Shown: positions 47,514 to 59,940 of the stretch, piece after piece
Numbering within the stretch: position 1 is the first letter of the stretch
Layout: every line of letters starts with the position of its first letter
From: Papaver somniferum
Taxonomy: Eukaryota > Streptophyta > Magnoliopsida > Ranunculales > Papaveraceae
Reading direction: 5' to 3'
Assembly (NCBI RefSeq): GCF_003573695.1
Contig: NC_039368.1
Location: forward strand, 14,512,360 to 14,576,359
Length of the DNA stretch: 64,000 bases
The notes under the pieces: model-generated
What the model saw: only the letters and a program-made list of their open reading frames with translations
What the model was told of the DNA's origin: nothing
Databases searched by the model: none
Position numbers and translations under genes: made by a program

Positions 47514-48565
47514 ATGGGGAAAATCAATAATGATGACAAGAATTCTAAGAAGATGTCAAAAAATCATATTTCTTCCTCTCTTATGAGTTTGAACATACCA
47601 AGTGACCATGATTCTATTATAATTATATTTATCAATGATTCTAGTAGTAGGACCTTTGAAAAGATTTCTTCTAATGGCTTCATTCTAGAAAAGAAATTGT
47701 TAGAGGAAAGTGGTCATAAAGAAGATTTGGTGTGTTTTGAGAAATATAAACTTGGTAACATCTTTAATGGTCTTGGTGAAGGTTTTGACACTCTCACAAG
47801 AATCTTTTATGCTAATATCCATGATGTTAATATTGACGAGTTTGAATTAAAGAATATGATAAATAGAAAATGGATTCTAGTTGATAAAGAGTTGATTTCA
47901 AAGATTACTAAAATTCCTTTGGGTAACCTTCACCTTCCTAGGACAAGAGGAGAAAGACCATCGTGTGAAACCATTTCCAATGGTCTTTGTAGCAATAAAG
48001 TTGAGTGGATAAAAGGGAAATTTTCTAACCATGTTCTTGGTTTAGCTTTGATGGTTTTCGAAAAACTTGGCATTTCTAATTTTATCCCTCCACAATTGAG
48101 AACTCTCGGTGGAGTCGTGAATTTTAGGAGTTAGTCTATTTCCTTGAATCGGGTGCTCAAGGTCTTGATATTTGTTGATTTATCATTCTTCAAATGTTCT
48201 CGATGACGTCATCCAACAAGAAGTTAGGCTTTCCATGCTTAGTTGAGCAAATATGTCATGCACATTCCATTGCTCCAATTTTCAACTCTATTAGAACTCT
48301 CAAACTTGTTCGTCCTTGTACATTCAAACTTATGAAGATGAATGCTTGCAAAAGACAAAGATGTGATTCCCTTGACGGTTCTTTTGATCCTACCACCTTG
48401 GGTATTCTTCATCAAATTCGCAAGGGTGTTCGTAAGATCAATTCCAAGGTAAAATGTGTGCAAGAACAATTATGTGTGATCGCTACAAAGTTTCCCGAAA
48501 TCAAGGAAGAAATGGAAAAGGTTCAAGCCTCTTGGATATAGTCCGATGATGAGGATGATTATTGA
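47514..48565 (+). pseudogene. Second ORF of element 4: homologue of 39743-40771, frameshifted
   Basis: ATG at 47514. The first 200 codons are open (GHKEDLVCFEKYKLGNIFNG, TRIFYANIHDVNIDEFELKN, LVDKELISKITKIPLGNLHL). A one-base loss near 48105 shifts the frame and stops follow (about 48133, 48177, 48540). The end matches its relative: VKCVQEQLCVIATKFPEIKE and an acidic SDDEDDY tail. Length and order match the 39.7-kb copy; the sequences have diverged clearly but many residues are kept, which suggests the protein was under selection before both copies broke. An in-frame extension upstream to 47223 looks like leader. Confidence 0.55.
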
Positions 48566-49804
48566 TTTCTCAAACTCTTATTTTGTCTAGAAAACTTCTT
48601 ATGAGAATTTATTCTTGTGTTTTAAAAAGGATAACTAGGTTTGAAATAGAAAATATTGTGATTACACATAGCTATTTCCAACGATTTGCATCTTGCAATG
48701 TTTTAAATTTATTTATTTAAATTCTAAGTTATTTGGAAGATGATTTTGCAGTATTAATATTTATGGTTTTATATATTGCAATTTTTTTTTATGGGATATG
48801 TGTGTTTACGTCTGTGAACTATGATCATCTCATAAATGTCAAAAGTTAAGTCTATTATGTATTTATGCAAATATTGATAAAATATAGAATGAACTTTTGA
48901 ATATTCCGTAGTATTGATCTTATCCTGATCCACTTCTATGTGAAAGTACTGTATGGCTCCGTAAGTTTCTTATGTTGAGCATTTCCGATTAAATTAATCA
49001 TTAAGGTTCTCTTGTGGTTAATTTATTCGAGTTTACTGGATACAAATTCATGTTTCGTATGATTTGTTAATATCCAAAGAAATCCTTCTTTTCTTGTCAA
49101 AGTAAGGTCGCTCTTGTTGTTATCTTGGGAATGACATTTATGGGGGAGAGTTCTTAATTGAACTTGTGCTTAATTTCCAAATCTTAGTAGGGAGTGTGGT
49201 TGTGGAATATTGTAAGAGTTTTCTTGTATCTTTATAAACTCCTTGATGAATACATTAAGTTTCGACTATGTGAAATCATCAAAACAAAGTTGATATGTTC
49301 TCTTTTAGTTATGAATAATCTCTATGAGAATTTCATTATGATCCCGCTAATTTTTGTACCTTTGCCAATTTATATTGACAAAAAGGGGGAGAATTATTTT
49401 GTAGTTCACACTACATACATATGGTTTACAGATCATTATGTAAGGAGGAGTGGTTTTCATTGTGAGATGAAGTATTGACTAAGGGGGAGTGATACACATC
49501 ACCATATTATTATTGTCAAAGTTGTGATACAATTGAACTTTGATGCTGAGTAATAATACCATGACACTGTATAACAATACGAAAACAATCTTGTTGATTA
49601 TTGTTATAGCTACGGATCTTCAACAACAATGATGCCGAGTTGAACACGTTCAGAATCACTGGAGTGCTTAGAGTGACGAAGAATTCAAGGAATGTTGAAG
49701 AACCAAGGAAATCAAGCATATTAGATGAGAAGCTACGAAGTTTATTTATTTTGTAATCCATATGTATTTATAGTTTTGTCACTAAAATTGACAAAGGGGG
49801 AGAT
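48566..49804 (+). other. 3' noncoding region of element 4
   Basis: A shorter relative of the element 1 and 3 region: one clear stem-loop at about 48955-48983 (GGCTCCGTAAG...CTTATGTTGAGCAT) and purine tracts near 49138, 49381, 49441, 49476 and the terminal AAAGGGGGAGATT before 49805. Confidence 0.6.
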
Positions 49805-52458
49805 TGTAGAGCACTACTCGGTTGAACTCGCAAGCGTTGCTATCTCAAGCTTGTTTGTCAAGTTTAGGTGATCAAAATTGTAAGTCTTGATTTATAGTCT
49901 ACTTATAGCTATGTCTCGGACTATGATAGAATGTGTATTTGAGCTTTAGACTTCACGACGTTCATCGATTGAAGATGAAGATCTACTGAGTGGAGCTTGG
50001 ATGAACTTCATCAACAAAAGGTATATGGAGACTAAAACATATCTATCACTCAAAAGTCTATTCTATTCTATCTCATATTGAGAGTAAGTCGTATAGCTAT
50101 ATAGACTTTACATTATACATATTTGATATTTCGAGCTGAGTTTAACTCGCTTAATCTTTGTCGAAATGTGTGTTGGAAAGCTTTTTGCTTTAACTACATT
50201 CATCATTATTCTTGACGAGTTTAGTTGGAAACGATTTATTTGTTAGAAACTAAACAATGAGTCAAAAGATGATCATGTGAAAATTTCCTTGAAACATCTT
50301 ACATGATTTGTGTGAGATAGCCGTTTGATGTAGACTCGGAATGTTTCGTATTGATCATTCGATCACTTGAAAATTACTTACAAGCTAATAGTTTGTGTGA
50401 GAAAGCTGTTGTCGTCTTCTAAGGATGTTTCGATGATTGAAATGCGAGTTTAGAATAAATAACCATTTTCTGGATATAACACAATATGCATACAAATATC
50501 CAAACTGTTGTGGTATGATTCAAGTCCGGGAAACAAATTTGCATACCAGTATGCTATTTGTAGAATAAATAACCATTTTCTGGATATAACACAATATGCA
50601 TACAAATATCCAAACTGTTGTGGTATGATTCAAGTCCGGGAAACAAATTTGCATACCAGTATGCGAACGGTTTTAACTATCAAAGTCCGGGAACCAAGTA
50701 TGCATACCAGTGTGCGAACGGTTTCACCTGAGTTAGGTCCGGTACGACAAATAGCATACCCGTTTGCGAAATGTCGGACAAGACTAAAGTTTGCGTACCC
50801 ATTTGCAAACTAAGTTGGTTTATGTTCTAAAATCGGTTAAATATGATTTCTACTCTTGAACAAATACATATATAAATTAAGGAATGCAGTATTTGCAAAC
50901 CGTGGCTTAATGTTCATGAATTGATTCTCTTGAATCAATCCGATTTTGTTTCAATTGTGTCTTGTATACTTCTATGAGGATATAAACAATTAAAAAACTC
51001 TATGAGTAACACAATTAGATTCATTTGATTATCATTTTATATAGAAGTGTTAGATGAATGTGGTTAATAGAAATGTGTTCATATGGCTAACTTCAGTTAA
51101 CTATTGTTGAGCCAACTCAATATACACGTTTATGTAAGGTTACCCATATCTAAATGAAGGTATAATTCATTTGTGTGTAACAAGATAAGACCATCTATCG
51201 GTGGAGAGATATTGCTTTTATTTTTAACAAAATTAACTTGAATCTTAAATCAGGTTTTCATCTGACGGTGAATATTGATTTCTTTGTTTCAAAGCTATCA
51301 AACACTGATTTGAAGACTATATAAGGAAGAACTCTAGCAACTGGGAAACCTAATACCCACACCTACAATGTGATACTAGTTGCGTACTAGAGTCGATTCT
51401 CCTTTAACCTAGGCTTTTCCTAAAACCATTATAGGTTAACGACTTAAAGACTTCATTGGGATTCTGAAGCCAGACCCAACTATTTTCTTTGTAGTTGCGT
51501 GTTCTGATGTTACTTGTTCTATCGTATTGAGTACTATCTTCTCTAATATTGACTTGAGATTTATCTCCGATAGGTAAGATATAAAAAGTAATCACAAAGC
51601 TCTTTGTCTCATTCTTTGTGATTCCACAATAACTTGTTCTACTACCATATAGTTAAGTTATTGTGAGGTGATTGATATTTCTAGGCTTTTCTTCGGGAAT
51701 ATAAGACCGGATTATCAATTTGTTCCTGTTCACCTTGATTTATCAAAAGACGGAACAAAAAATTCGTAGGTATTTATGTGGGAGACAGATTTATCTATCA
51801 GAATATATATTTATGTGGGAGACAGATTTGCTTATAAAGTCTTCGACTTTGGGTCGTAACAACTCTTAGTTGTGGGTGAGTCGGCTAAGGGAATCAAGTG
51901 CGTAGATCCTGCTGGGTTTCAGAGGCGTAAGGAACGCGATTATACCTTAATCGGTGTGAGACTTGGTTAGGGCTCAACTACATTCCAGTCCAAAGTTAAC
52001 TTCTAATAGGTTAGTGTCTGTAACGACTTAATACAGTGTGGTGTTCAAATCTGGACTAGGTCCCAGAGTTTTTCTTCATTTGCGGTTTTCTCGTTAACAA
52101 AACTTCTGGTGTCTATGTTATTTCTTTTCCTCATTATATTTGTTTATATAATTGAAATATCACAGGTTATGCATAGTTCAATCAATTGGTAAATCCGACT
52201 TTTGGTTGTTGATTAAAATTGACTGACACTTGAACATTGGTTTTTGATACCGTCAAGTTATTTATCATATCAACCAGGCTCACAGGTTTCTATCTGTTCG
52301 ATTGCAGATTGTATTGAGAAATTGAGATATAACTCTTGGATGTTTTTCCTTGATTGAGTCTGACTGTCTAGTTGATTCTCTTGGAATCATATTGGAGTTA
52401 GTCCATACGGATTGCTGAACGAAATATTGGGTGTGGTTGTTAGACCCCCGCTTTTCCA
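49805..52458 (+). repeat. Diverged long LTR (subfamily D), 3' LTR of element 4
   Basis: 2654 bp. Starts TGTAGAGCACTACTCGG (one base missing from the consensus) and ends CCCGCTTTTCCA. TATATAAG at about 51318. The U3 motif array uses GTCCGGGAAACAAATTTGCA and GCATACCAGTATGCGAAC. The sequence after the end, ATTGTCATCAAA, weakly resembles a primer site, so a following internal region may once have existed. Confidence 0.7.
50451..50664 (+). repeat. Exact 104-bp duplication in the LTR
   Basis: 50451-50554 and 50561-50664 are identical, with a 6-bp spacer (TATTTG). It spans GTCCGGGAAAC and GCATACCAGTATGC, so it adds a U3 motif copy. Identity implies a recent event. Confidence 0.9.
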
Positions 52459-54183
52459 ATTGTCATCAAATATCCTCAAAGGTTGGTCTTTTTCAACATA
52501 ATTGTACCTTTTCTATTTGTATTGATCAATGCCTATTCTTAAGTTGGGAACGCCTTTTTGAATCTCTGGGAATGATCCATCCATATTCAAAATATAGTGT
52601 TTCATTTCTTTGTAAAGCTCGTATATTAAGGCAAAAGATAGAATTTGGAATAATAGAAGAATTATTACAAGTATAACTATCCTCTCATCCTTGTGATTGA
52701 TCACTTACATACCCGCCATAAGGTTGATATGTATGAGAATATCCATAAGGTGGAGGATATCGATCATAGACAATGAATTAAGTTTGATTATACCCCAGGT
52801 ATGGTTGGTAGTTTTCGTATTGTTAAAGTTAAAAACCGTATTGATTGTTGTAATATGCTCCGTTGATGAGAATCAAGTACCTGGAACAAGATTCTAAATA
52901 CTATGTTAACAACTAAACGAATAAGAAAACCTAAAATAAAAATAAAAATAAGAAATCAAAAACAAATAACAAACCACTTCCTCCCCAACAGCGCGCCGAA
53001 ATTTGATATTTATCGTACGTGCAAAAAATTACTTTAAATGTTTCTCACTAATACTAACAAGTTATATAATGGTAGTACAGACCGTTCCCACGAGGATCTT
53101 TATAATTGGTATCAACTTCTTTTGTAACCAAGGGGGTTTGTGATGATTTAAACTAAATATACTAATTAGAACAAAGTAAATAAAAGTTGAGATGAAGGTG
53201 AGAAAATATCGGTTAGTGATTTCGTCTTCCATCACCAAACAAGCTCGTCAATTGATTTGGAGTAACATTCAATCGTTATCATACGAAAAATCCCTAGAGC
53301 ACCCCATGGAGAGCATACTCCGATAAATTCCTTATATCATCACATACCATAATGATGGATATGTGAATACTACTTAGTGAACAACCTCACGCAACATGCT
53401 ATCAAGTTTAATCATCCAAGCACGTTAGGTTCTTTGAATTAGGCTAATCAGTAGATAAAGTAATACGAGTATTATATTTAACAAAGGTCAAGATTCTACA
53501 TGCAATCACATGAATGTTTTGTATACAATCAGTAATCACGCTATGCTACTTATAACAGGGTTTATCAACTATTCCGTATCTCCAAACCCTAGTTTAGCTT
53601 TAAATATCAATACTTTCTTATCTAATTTACGACTCAAATGAAAAAGTTTTCGATCTACATAAGAAACACAGGGTTTTACCCTTAGGGGAAACCGTTCTTC
53701 TTCTTTTATATATTTTTTTCATTGGTTTTGAGAACTCATGACTAGGTAATCACTCTACTGATTGTGAGGATGTAATTCAAAGTCCTAAACAATTTCAATC
53801 AATCTGGATGGTTAGTTTTAATGTTATTGACCTACTTTATTAAAATAATAATTAGATTTTCAGCCCAAAGATTATATTAAAGTTTAATATGAGAGAGATT
53901 GAGAGATCTCTCCCGTGTTGAAAATTTTCTTTGAGTTCTAGATGTGTTCTTTTATAGCTTTCAATGCCCCTCAAGTATACTTCCTTTATAGGGTTTGAAA
54001 TCTTTCCGGGGCCATGTTTTCTCAATATAAAATCCAAAATACGACAAAATATGTCCAAGGGGTTTTCCACAGTCGATTCCCATGAACCGTGCTGACTATG
54101 ACCAAAATAGCTCCAAATCTCTGCCTCACAAGCTTCTACTGTAGGCATAGTTGAATTCTAATGAATTGTACCAATTTTAAGGA
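52459..54183 (-). mobile_element. 5' part of a Gypsy element (gag leader, primer site, LTR)
   Basis: On the minus strand an LTR end (about 53004, ...TATCA) is followed by TTTCGGCGCGCTGTTGGGGAG (complement of 52981-53001), close to the TGGCGCC...GGGGA primer site of plant Tat/Athila-type Gypsy elements. The LTR would run from about 54183 down to 53004 and includes a TCCTCGTGGGAACGG stretch. The leader downstream reads YPPPYGYSHTYQPYGGY (about 52770-52715), typical of a tyrosine/proline-rich gag N-terminus. The rest is cut at the LTR junction 52458/52459. Confidence 0.5.
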
Positions 54184-54191
54184 ATAAAAAT
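54184..54191. repeat. Left 8-bp target-site duplication
   Basis: ATAAAAAT, identical to 61207-61214, flanks the terminal inverted repeats exactly. Confidence 0.85.
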
Positions 54192-54237
54192 CCTGGCGTT
54201 TTTAGGGGACACTCAAAAGGATTTAGGGGACAACAAT
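54192..54237 (+). repeat. Left terminal inverted repeat
   Basis: 46 bp starting CCTGGCGTTTTTAGGGGAC and ending at ACAACAAT. It pairs with 61161-61206 in inverted orientation. Confidence 0.85.
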
Positions 54238-54673
54238 AAAACAAAAAAGGTCACCCAAAGGGAAAATGTAGCCAGCCCTTATCTCGCGTAATTCGTAATG
54301 GCGAAATTACCCTTATATATTCGGAGGATATGATAACATTGTTACCCTCCGAATGCAATGGGAGGCCAAAATATTTGCCAGACGTCCGATTATACGAGGT
54401 GCAGTATTTCTTGGTTCGTGTTTTGGATTCAGCGTTAATCGGGAGTTAAATATATTACAAAACCTACCGATTATAAGTTGCCGCAAATTCAAATTTTGAA
54501 AGCTACCATAATCGATAGATATGCTAAATCCAATACCTACCGATTATTGGTTTCTCCACATTCAACTTTCGTCAAATTAGCCGTTGGAGTTTTTGGGAAA
54601 AACAAAAAGAGCCGTTGGACCCTAAACCTATATAAAGAAACTCATATCTATCACCCCAATTGCACCAAATTTT

Positions 54674-55078
54674 TTGCAAAGTATAAGTTTTGCCGAAGAA
54701 GAAGATTGTGCTATTTATAGAGCGTGGGTTGTGGTAACTACTCATGATCGTGTTCACAAGCTCCACAAATCGGAATCCGAAAAGCAGATATGGAACCGTA
54801 TCTTAATGGTATTTGAGGCCTTAGATGGTAATCGAATTCGAAGATCATCCAATGACATTAAGATGAGAAAGAATGCGCTAGATAAGGAGATTGACAAACT
54901 TGAAGATGAGGAACGGTTTGTTAGGAACGCTTTTCCTTGGTGGACGTATGAAAAACGAGTAAGTATCTCTGTAACTCCAATTCACATTAACAAAAGTTAG
55001 TACTAACTTGTTACTCATTCGTAATTTCAGAGAAATCTTGCGGATCGCCGGTATGTGGACCTCTACGAAACGATTTGA
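54674..55078 (+). CDS. Small trihelix/Myb-SANT-like protein of the transposon (2 exons)
   Basis: Exons 54674-54958 and 55031-55078 join in frame (donor GTAAGT, acceptor TTTCAG) to give about 110 residues with no stop. It reads SFAEEEDCAIYRAWVVVTTH, then QIWNRILMVFEALDGNRIRR and EIDKLEDEERFVRNAFPWW. The spacing of aromatic and charged residues is that of trihelix or Myb/SANT-like proteins found with plant transposons (E-E-D..L..AW...S), a DNA-binding fold. The C-terminal helix-forming half is shortened. Intact frame and good splice sites suggest it was recently functional. It may start further upstream. A role as element-specific DNA-binding factor is inferred. Confidence 0.55.
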
Positions 55079-55387
55079 ACATGAAGGATGCTACAAAATC
55101 AAGAGGGACAATTTCTATGGTCACTGGAAGTTATGATCTGTTTTAATACTTTTATGGTCAATTAGGAGTATGGATTTAGGTGCTTTTGACGAAATTGTAA
55201 GGTTAAGGCCGTTTGAACTTTATGTAATGGATGTAATCGGAGTATTATTAATATAAAAACTAGCCGATTATACGAAATCGGTAGATTATTTTGTTAAACA
55301 ACCTACCGATTGTAATATTCGGTTATTTTATGAGTCAACTTTCTTTCCGATTATGGTGTTGTTTGGTTCCAGGAAACAGTTTTTTTT

Positions 55388-57182
55388 GAACTTGTAATAT
55401 TCGGAGGATAATGTTTTTGTAAAGTTCCGAATGTACGATGGCCCAAAAATCAGAATTTGGAAAAACTTATACTTTTCAAATTTTGTCTTTGAAATAATCG
55501 GACGTTAAATTAGTTACCAAAACTTCCGAATATGGGATGTCTAACCTTCAATATGGGCCCTTGGAACCACCTGGAGCCATGGCGTGGTTTGTTTTGAACT
55601 TGTGATATTCGGAGGATAGGTTTTTTATAAAGTTCCGAATGTACGATGGCCCAAAAATCAGAATTTGGAAAAACTTATACTTTTCAAATTTTGTCTTTGA
55701 AATAATCGGACGTTAAATTAGTTACCAAACTTCCGAATATGGGATGTCTAACCTTCAATATTGGCCCTTGGAACCACCTGGAGCCATGGCGTGGTTTGTT
55801 TTGAACTTGTGATATTCGGAGGATAGGTTTTTTATAAAGTTCCGAATGTACGATGGCCCAAAAATCAGAATTTGGAAAAACTTATACTTTTCAAATTTTG
55901 TCTTTGAATAATCGGAAGTTAAATTAGTTACCAAAACTTCCGAATTGGGATGTCTAACCTTCAATATGGGCCCTTGGAACCACCTGGAGCCATGGCGTGG
56001 TTTGTTTTGAACTTGTGATATTCGGAGGATAGGTTTTTTTAAAGTTCCGAATGTACGATGGCCCAAAAATCAGAATTTGGAAAAACTTATACTTTTCAAA
56101 TTTTGTCTTTGAAATAATCGGACGTTAAATTAGTTACCAAAACTTCCGAATATGGGATGTCTAACCTTCAATATTGGCCCTTGGAACCACCTGGAGCCAT
56201 GGCGTGGTTTGTTTTGAACTTGTGATATTCGAGGATAGGTTTTTTATAAAGTTCCGAATGTACGATGGCCCAAAAATCAGAATTTGGAAAAACTTATAAT
56301 TTTCAAATTTTGTCTTTGAAATAATCGGAAGTTAAATTAGTTACCAAAACTTCCGAATTTGGCTGTCTAACCTTCAATATGGGCCCTTGGAACCACCTGG
56401 AGCCATGGCGTGGTTTGTTTTGAACTTGTGATATTCGGAGGATAGGTTTTTTATAAAGTTCCGAATGTACGATGGTCCTAAAATCAGAATTTGGAAAAAC
56501 TTATACTTTTCAAATTTTGTCTTTGAAATAATCGGAGTTAAATTAGTTACCAAAACTTCCGAATATGGGATGTCTAACCTTCAATATTGGCCCTTGGAAC
56601 CACCTGGAGCCATGGCGGGTTTGTTTTGAACTTGATATTCGGAGGATATTTTTTTGTAAAGTTCTGAATGTACGATGGCCCAAAAATCAGAATTTGGAAA
56701 AACTTATACTTTTCAAATTTTGTCTTTGAAATAATCGGAAGTTAAATTAGTTACCAAAACTTCCGAATTGGGCTGTCTAACCTTCAATATGGCCCTTGGA
56801 ACCACCTGGAGCCATGGCGTGGTTTGTTTTGAACTTGTGATATTCGGAGGATATTTTTTTGTAAAGTTCCGAATGTACGATGGCCCAAAAATCAGAATTT
56901 GGAAAAACTTATACTTTTCAAATTTTGTCTTTGAAATAATCGGAGTTAAATTAGTTACCAAAACTTCCGAATATGGGATGTCTAACCTTCAATATTGGCC
57001 CTTGGAACCACCTGGAGCCATGGCGTGGTTTGTTTTGAACTTGTGATATTCGGAGGATAGGTTTTTTGTAAAGTTCCGAATGTACGATGGCCCAAAAATC
57101 AGAATTTGGAAAAACTTATACTTTTCAAATTTTGTCTTTGAAATAATCGGAAGTTAAATTAGTTACCAAAACTTCCGAATAT
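55388..57182 (+). repeat. 206-bp tandem array, about nine copies
   Basis: ATTCGG at the unit start recurs at 55399, 55607, 55814, 56020, 56227, 56433, 56637, 56842 and 57048 (spacings 204-208). Each unit has ATTCGGAGGATA...AAGTTCCGAATGTA and AATCGGA.GTTA...ACTTCCGAAT, that is, two inverted pairs of the motif, separated by CTTGGAACCACCTGGAGCC. Copies differ by a few substitutions and 1-3 bp indels. It lies between the 3' ends of the two convergent genes. Confidence 0.95.
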
Positions 57183-58315
57183 ACCACACAAATCATTGTC
57201 ATTTGAACTTGTCTAACTTAGTTACCCAAAAAATTTCCGAATGTACAACAAAAATCATTGTCATTTATCTGCTCTTCTTTACTTTACGACCGTGACTACC
57301 TCCCAGTCCTGCACGACCACGGGTTTGAGGTTTGAGCACCTTCAGTTGGAGCAGCTTCAGTTGGAGCAGCTTCAGCGCTCGATGAAGCTCGAGTTCTTTT
57401 ACCCGTCTTTGATACTGCCACCTTGGGTGATGCCTCTTCGTGACTTTCTCCCCAAACTGGGCAGCATAATCTTCGTTATCCATATTATCAACTAGATCTC
57501 TAGCCTCTTTGATCTTCTCAGCTGGCATGGGATCTCCGCTCTTCAGCATGCAGTTAACATTTTGGAAACACGCTTGAACCTATTCACCTGTTTTTTATAC
57601 GTAATGACATAACATCAAACGGTAATTACCTAAGATTTATAGGAATAATATAAAATGAACAAAAATATAAGAACACGCACCAGTCTATCATAACCAGCTG
57701 GTTTGTCTTTGATGATACAATTATAACTTGAACCCGCCGCAGTAGTGTTGGATTTGATTTCACGGATAACCAAAGGATGTGATACCTTGTTATACCAACT
57801 CATATAGTCTGGAGAATTTTCATCACCTCGGATGGTTCGTCTACCAGTGTCGATAATGAAGTCATTCCTCTTATCCCAGTTATCAAGAACAGTAGGTGGG
57901 CCTGTGTGAACAATCGTGAGATTTCACCACTAGAAGAACACAACTCCAACTCCAATTTGTAGTAATCCCCCATTTTCTCCAGAGGTTGATGTTGTATATA
58001 CCCGTGTTGTCGCATCACCCTAGAGGGGTTATACATCACATATCCTGTGGGGTGCCACAATGGTCCAAAATAAAGGGACAAGTCCGACCGAACATTTATA
58101 TGCCCACTGACTCGATCTTCCTTGTATGGATCAAAGCATACGTCTGAGGCCTTCAATTGGTCCAAAATCTCCCTCATGCGAATCAACTGCTGCTCCTTTG
58201 TCCTAGAACGTTTGTCTTCAAATATATACTTTGTTCCTCTAGGAGTACCTTTGCACCACCCCGGGTTCTCTCCGGCCAACTTCAGGATAGGGAAGTGGTC
58301 ATAGATCCATGCCTA

Positions 58316-58714
58316 TATACATAAGAAACCAAGTTTTAGTAAATAGATTGTGTATATTCGGTAGTAATTTCCAAACATATTTCCGATTATATATAATCGG
58401 AAAAAAACTGAGTAGCTATCCACCGAACACAACATTCGAAAATATATGGATCATTTCCTACCGAATATGCGTCATTTGGAGTTCAGTAACCTATAGCTTT
58501 TCTGGCCTGTATATTCGGTTCTAATATCAAAAGAATATTTCCGATTGTATATAATCGGGAAAACAATTAAGTACCTAGCCACCGAATAACCAACATTCGG
58601 GAAAAGAGATGGATAATTTCCTACCGAATATGCGTCATTTGGAGTTATGAATATGCATCATATGTATTGTCTACTGAATAACTATAGAGTGAGTTATAGA
58701 GTTAAAGAAAAAAC
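58316..58714 (-). other. PMD intron 3 with motif saturation
   Basis: Contains repeated ATTCGG, CCGATT and CCGAAT in both orientations (e.g. near 58350, 58379, 58398, 58511, 58541, 58585) and two near-copies of TTTCCTACCGAATATGCGTC (near 58454 and 58616). Confidence 0.7.
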
Positions 58715-59940
58715 CTGCAATAGAGCCACATTCCCGGCAACTTGGCAGGTTCCTAGCCTCGAAGCCATTCTCAACTCTTCTATCAAGAATGCTAGGCATG
58801 CCGTGCCCCAAGAATAGTCACCGACTTCATGGAGAGGATCCAAAAGTTGTATAAGGTTGGCGTCGATCCGGTTGCCAGAAGTATTGGGGAATATGACACA
58901 TCCCAATACACAAAGGAGATATGCGGTGGCAGCGTGGTTCACTTGCTCATCAGTTAACGTTCCATTCTTTTCCTTCTCCAAGGTGCCTCGAAATATTCAT
59001 CAAAGCTGTAATGTTGATCTGTCTTGTTCTGTAACTTGCATGCCTCCTAAACTCTGCTGTTGTTGTCTCTTCATCCCAACCTAAGCACTTGTTAGTTAGA
59101 GAATAAAGTTGTGCCCAACTTAACTGCTTTGTGTAGTTAAACTTCACAGCTGTGCCTTGGTCGGGAAGGTTAAGAATCTGCACAACATCATCCGGGGTGA
59201 TCGTCATCTCCCCAAACGGCATATGGAAAGTATCGGTCTCAGGATACATTCTCTCCACGAACGCCGATATGGCCACACGATCATGTTCCAACAATGAATT
59301 CTCGGCGGCATTAGCTAACCCCGAGTTGGCAACAATTGTCTTGAACCTTTCACATTCACCGGATAAAGGCCACGCAAGCATTTTTGTTGGTGCGGCGGTA
59401 GGTTTGAGTAGACGGACCGCATCTTGATGATCCTATTAATACAAGTATTACGATATAACACATAGACAATACATTAATAAAAAATAGTAATTTTATTACC
59501 TCGGTTTCATATATTCTCTGGCCCATGAGTCTTTGTATCCAAATAGCAATTTTCCTCCATCCGCTGGTAGTCCAAGGATTGTGCCTGCTGGAATACCCTT
59601 CTTCTTCAAGTGCTGAGGGACAAGATGTGATGCTTTCTTAGCAATATCCTTCCTTACAACATCTTTTCCTTTTTTGGCTTTTTGGGTACCACTTGGTTGT
59701 CCTTCTTCTTCTACTCTTGCCACTGGATCAACTGGTTCAACACTTGGTCCTGCACTTTGTTGAGCGGCTTGTTCAACACTTGGTCGCACCCCTTGTTCAC
59801 TGCCTTGTTGTTCAACAGTTGGTTGCACTCCTTGTTGACTGCTTTGTTCTTGTTCGCTTTGTTGAGCACCTGAATTATCTTTGGCACTCCTTTCCCTCCT
59901 AGCACTAGCTGTCACTTTCTTCCTCCCTTCTCGACTTTGT

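Noticed and set aside
52459..52470. Primer-site-like ATTGTCATCAAA after LTR D
   Set aside because: Only a weak match and no matching internal region follows; the sequence beyond reads as minus-strand Gypsy leader.
53852..54148. 98-residue minus-strand ORF
   Set aside because: Falls within the presumed Gypsy LTR and contains its TATA-like and leader sequence; no domain recognised.
55388..57182. Regular repeat array resembling a CRISPR locus
   Set aside because: Units are 206 bp without unique spacers and lie in a plant transposon; it is an ordinary tandem array.
57241..57495. Plus-strand ORF with LEQLQ repeats
   Set aside because: Antisense to the last PMD exon, whose frame fits the exon model and protein family.
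59682..59902. Plus-strand ORFs with repeated FNTWS / LVQHLV phrases
   Set aside because: They are antisense to the glutamine/serine-rich repeat in exon 2 of the PMD gene; the periodicity comes from that repeat.
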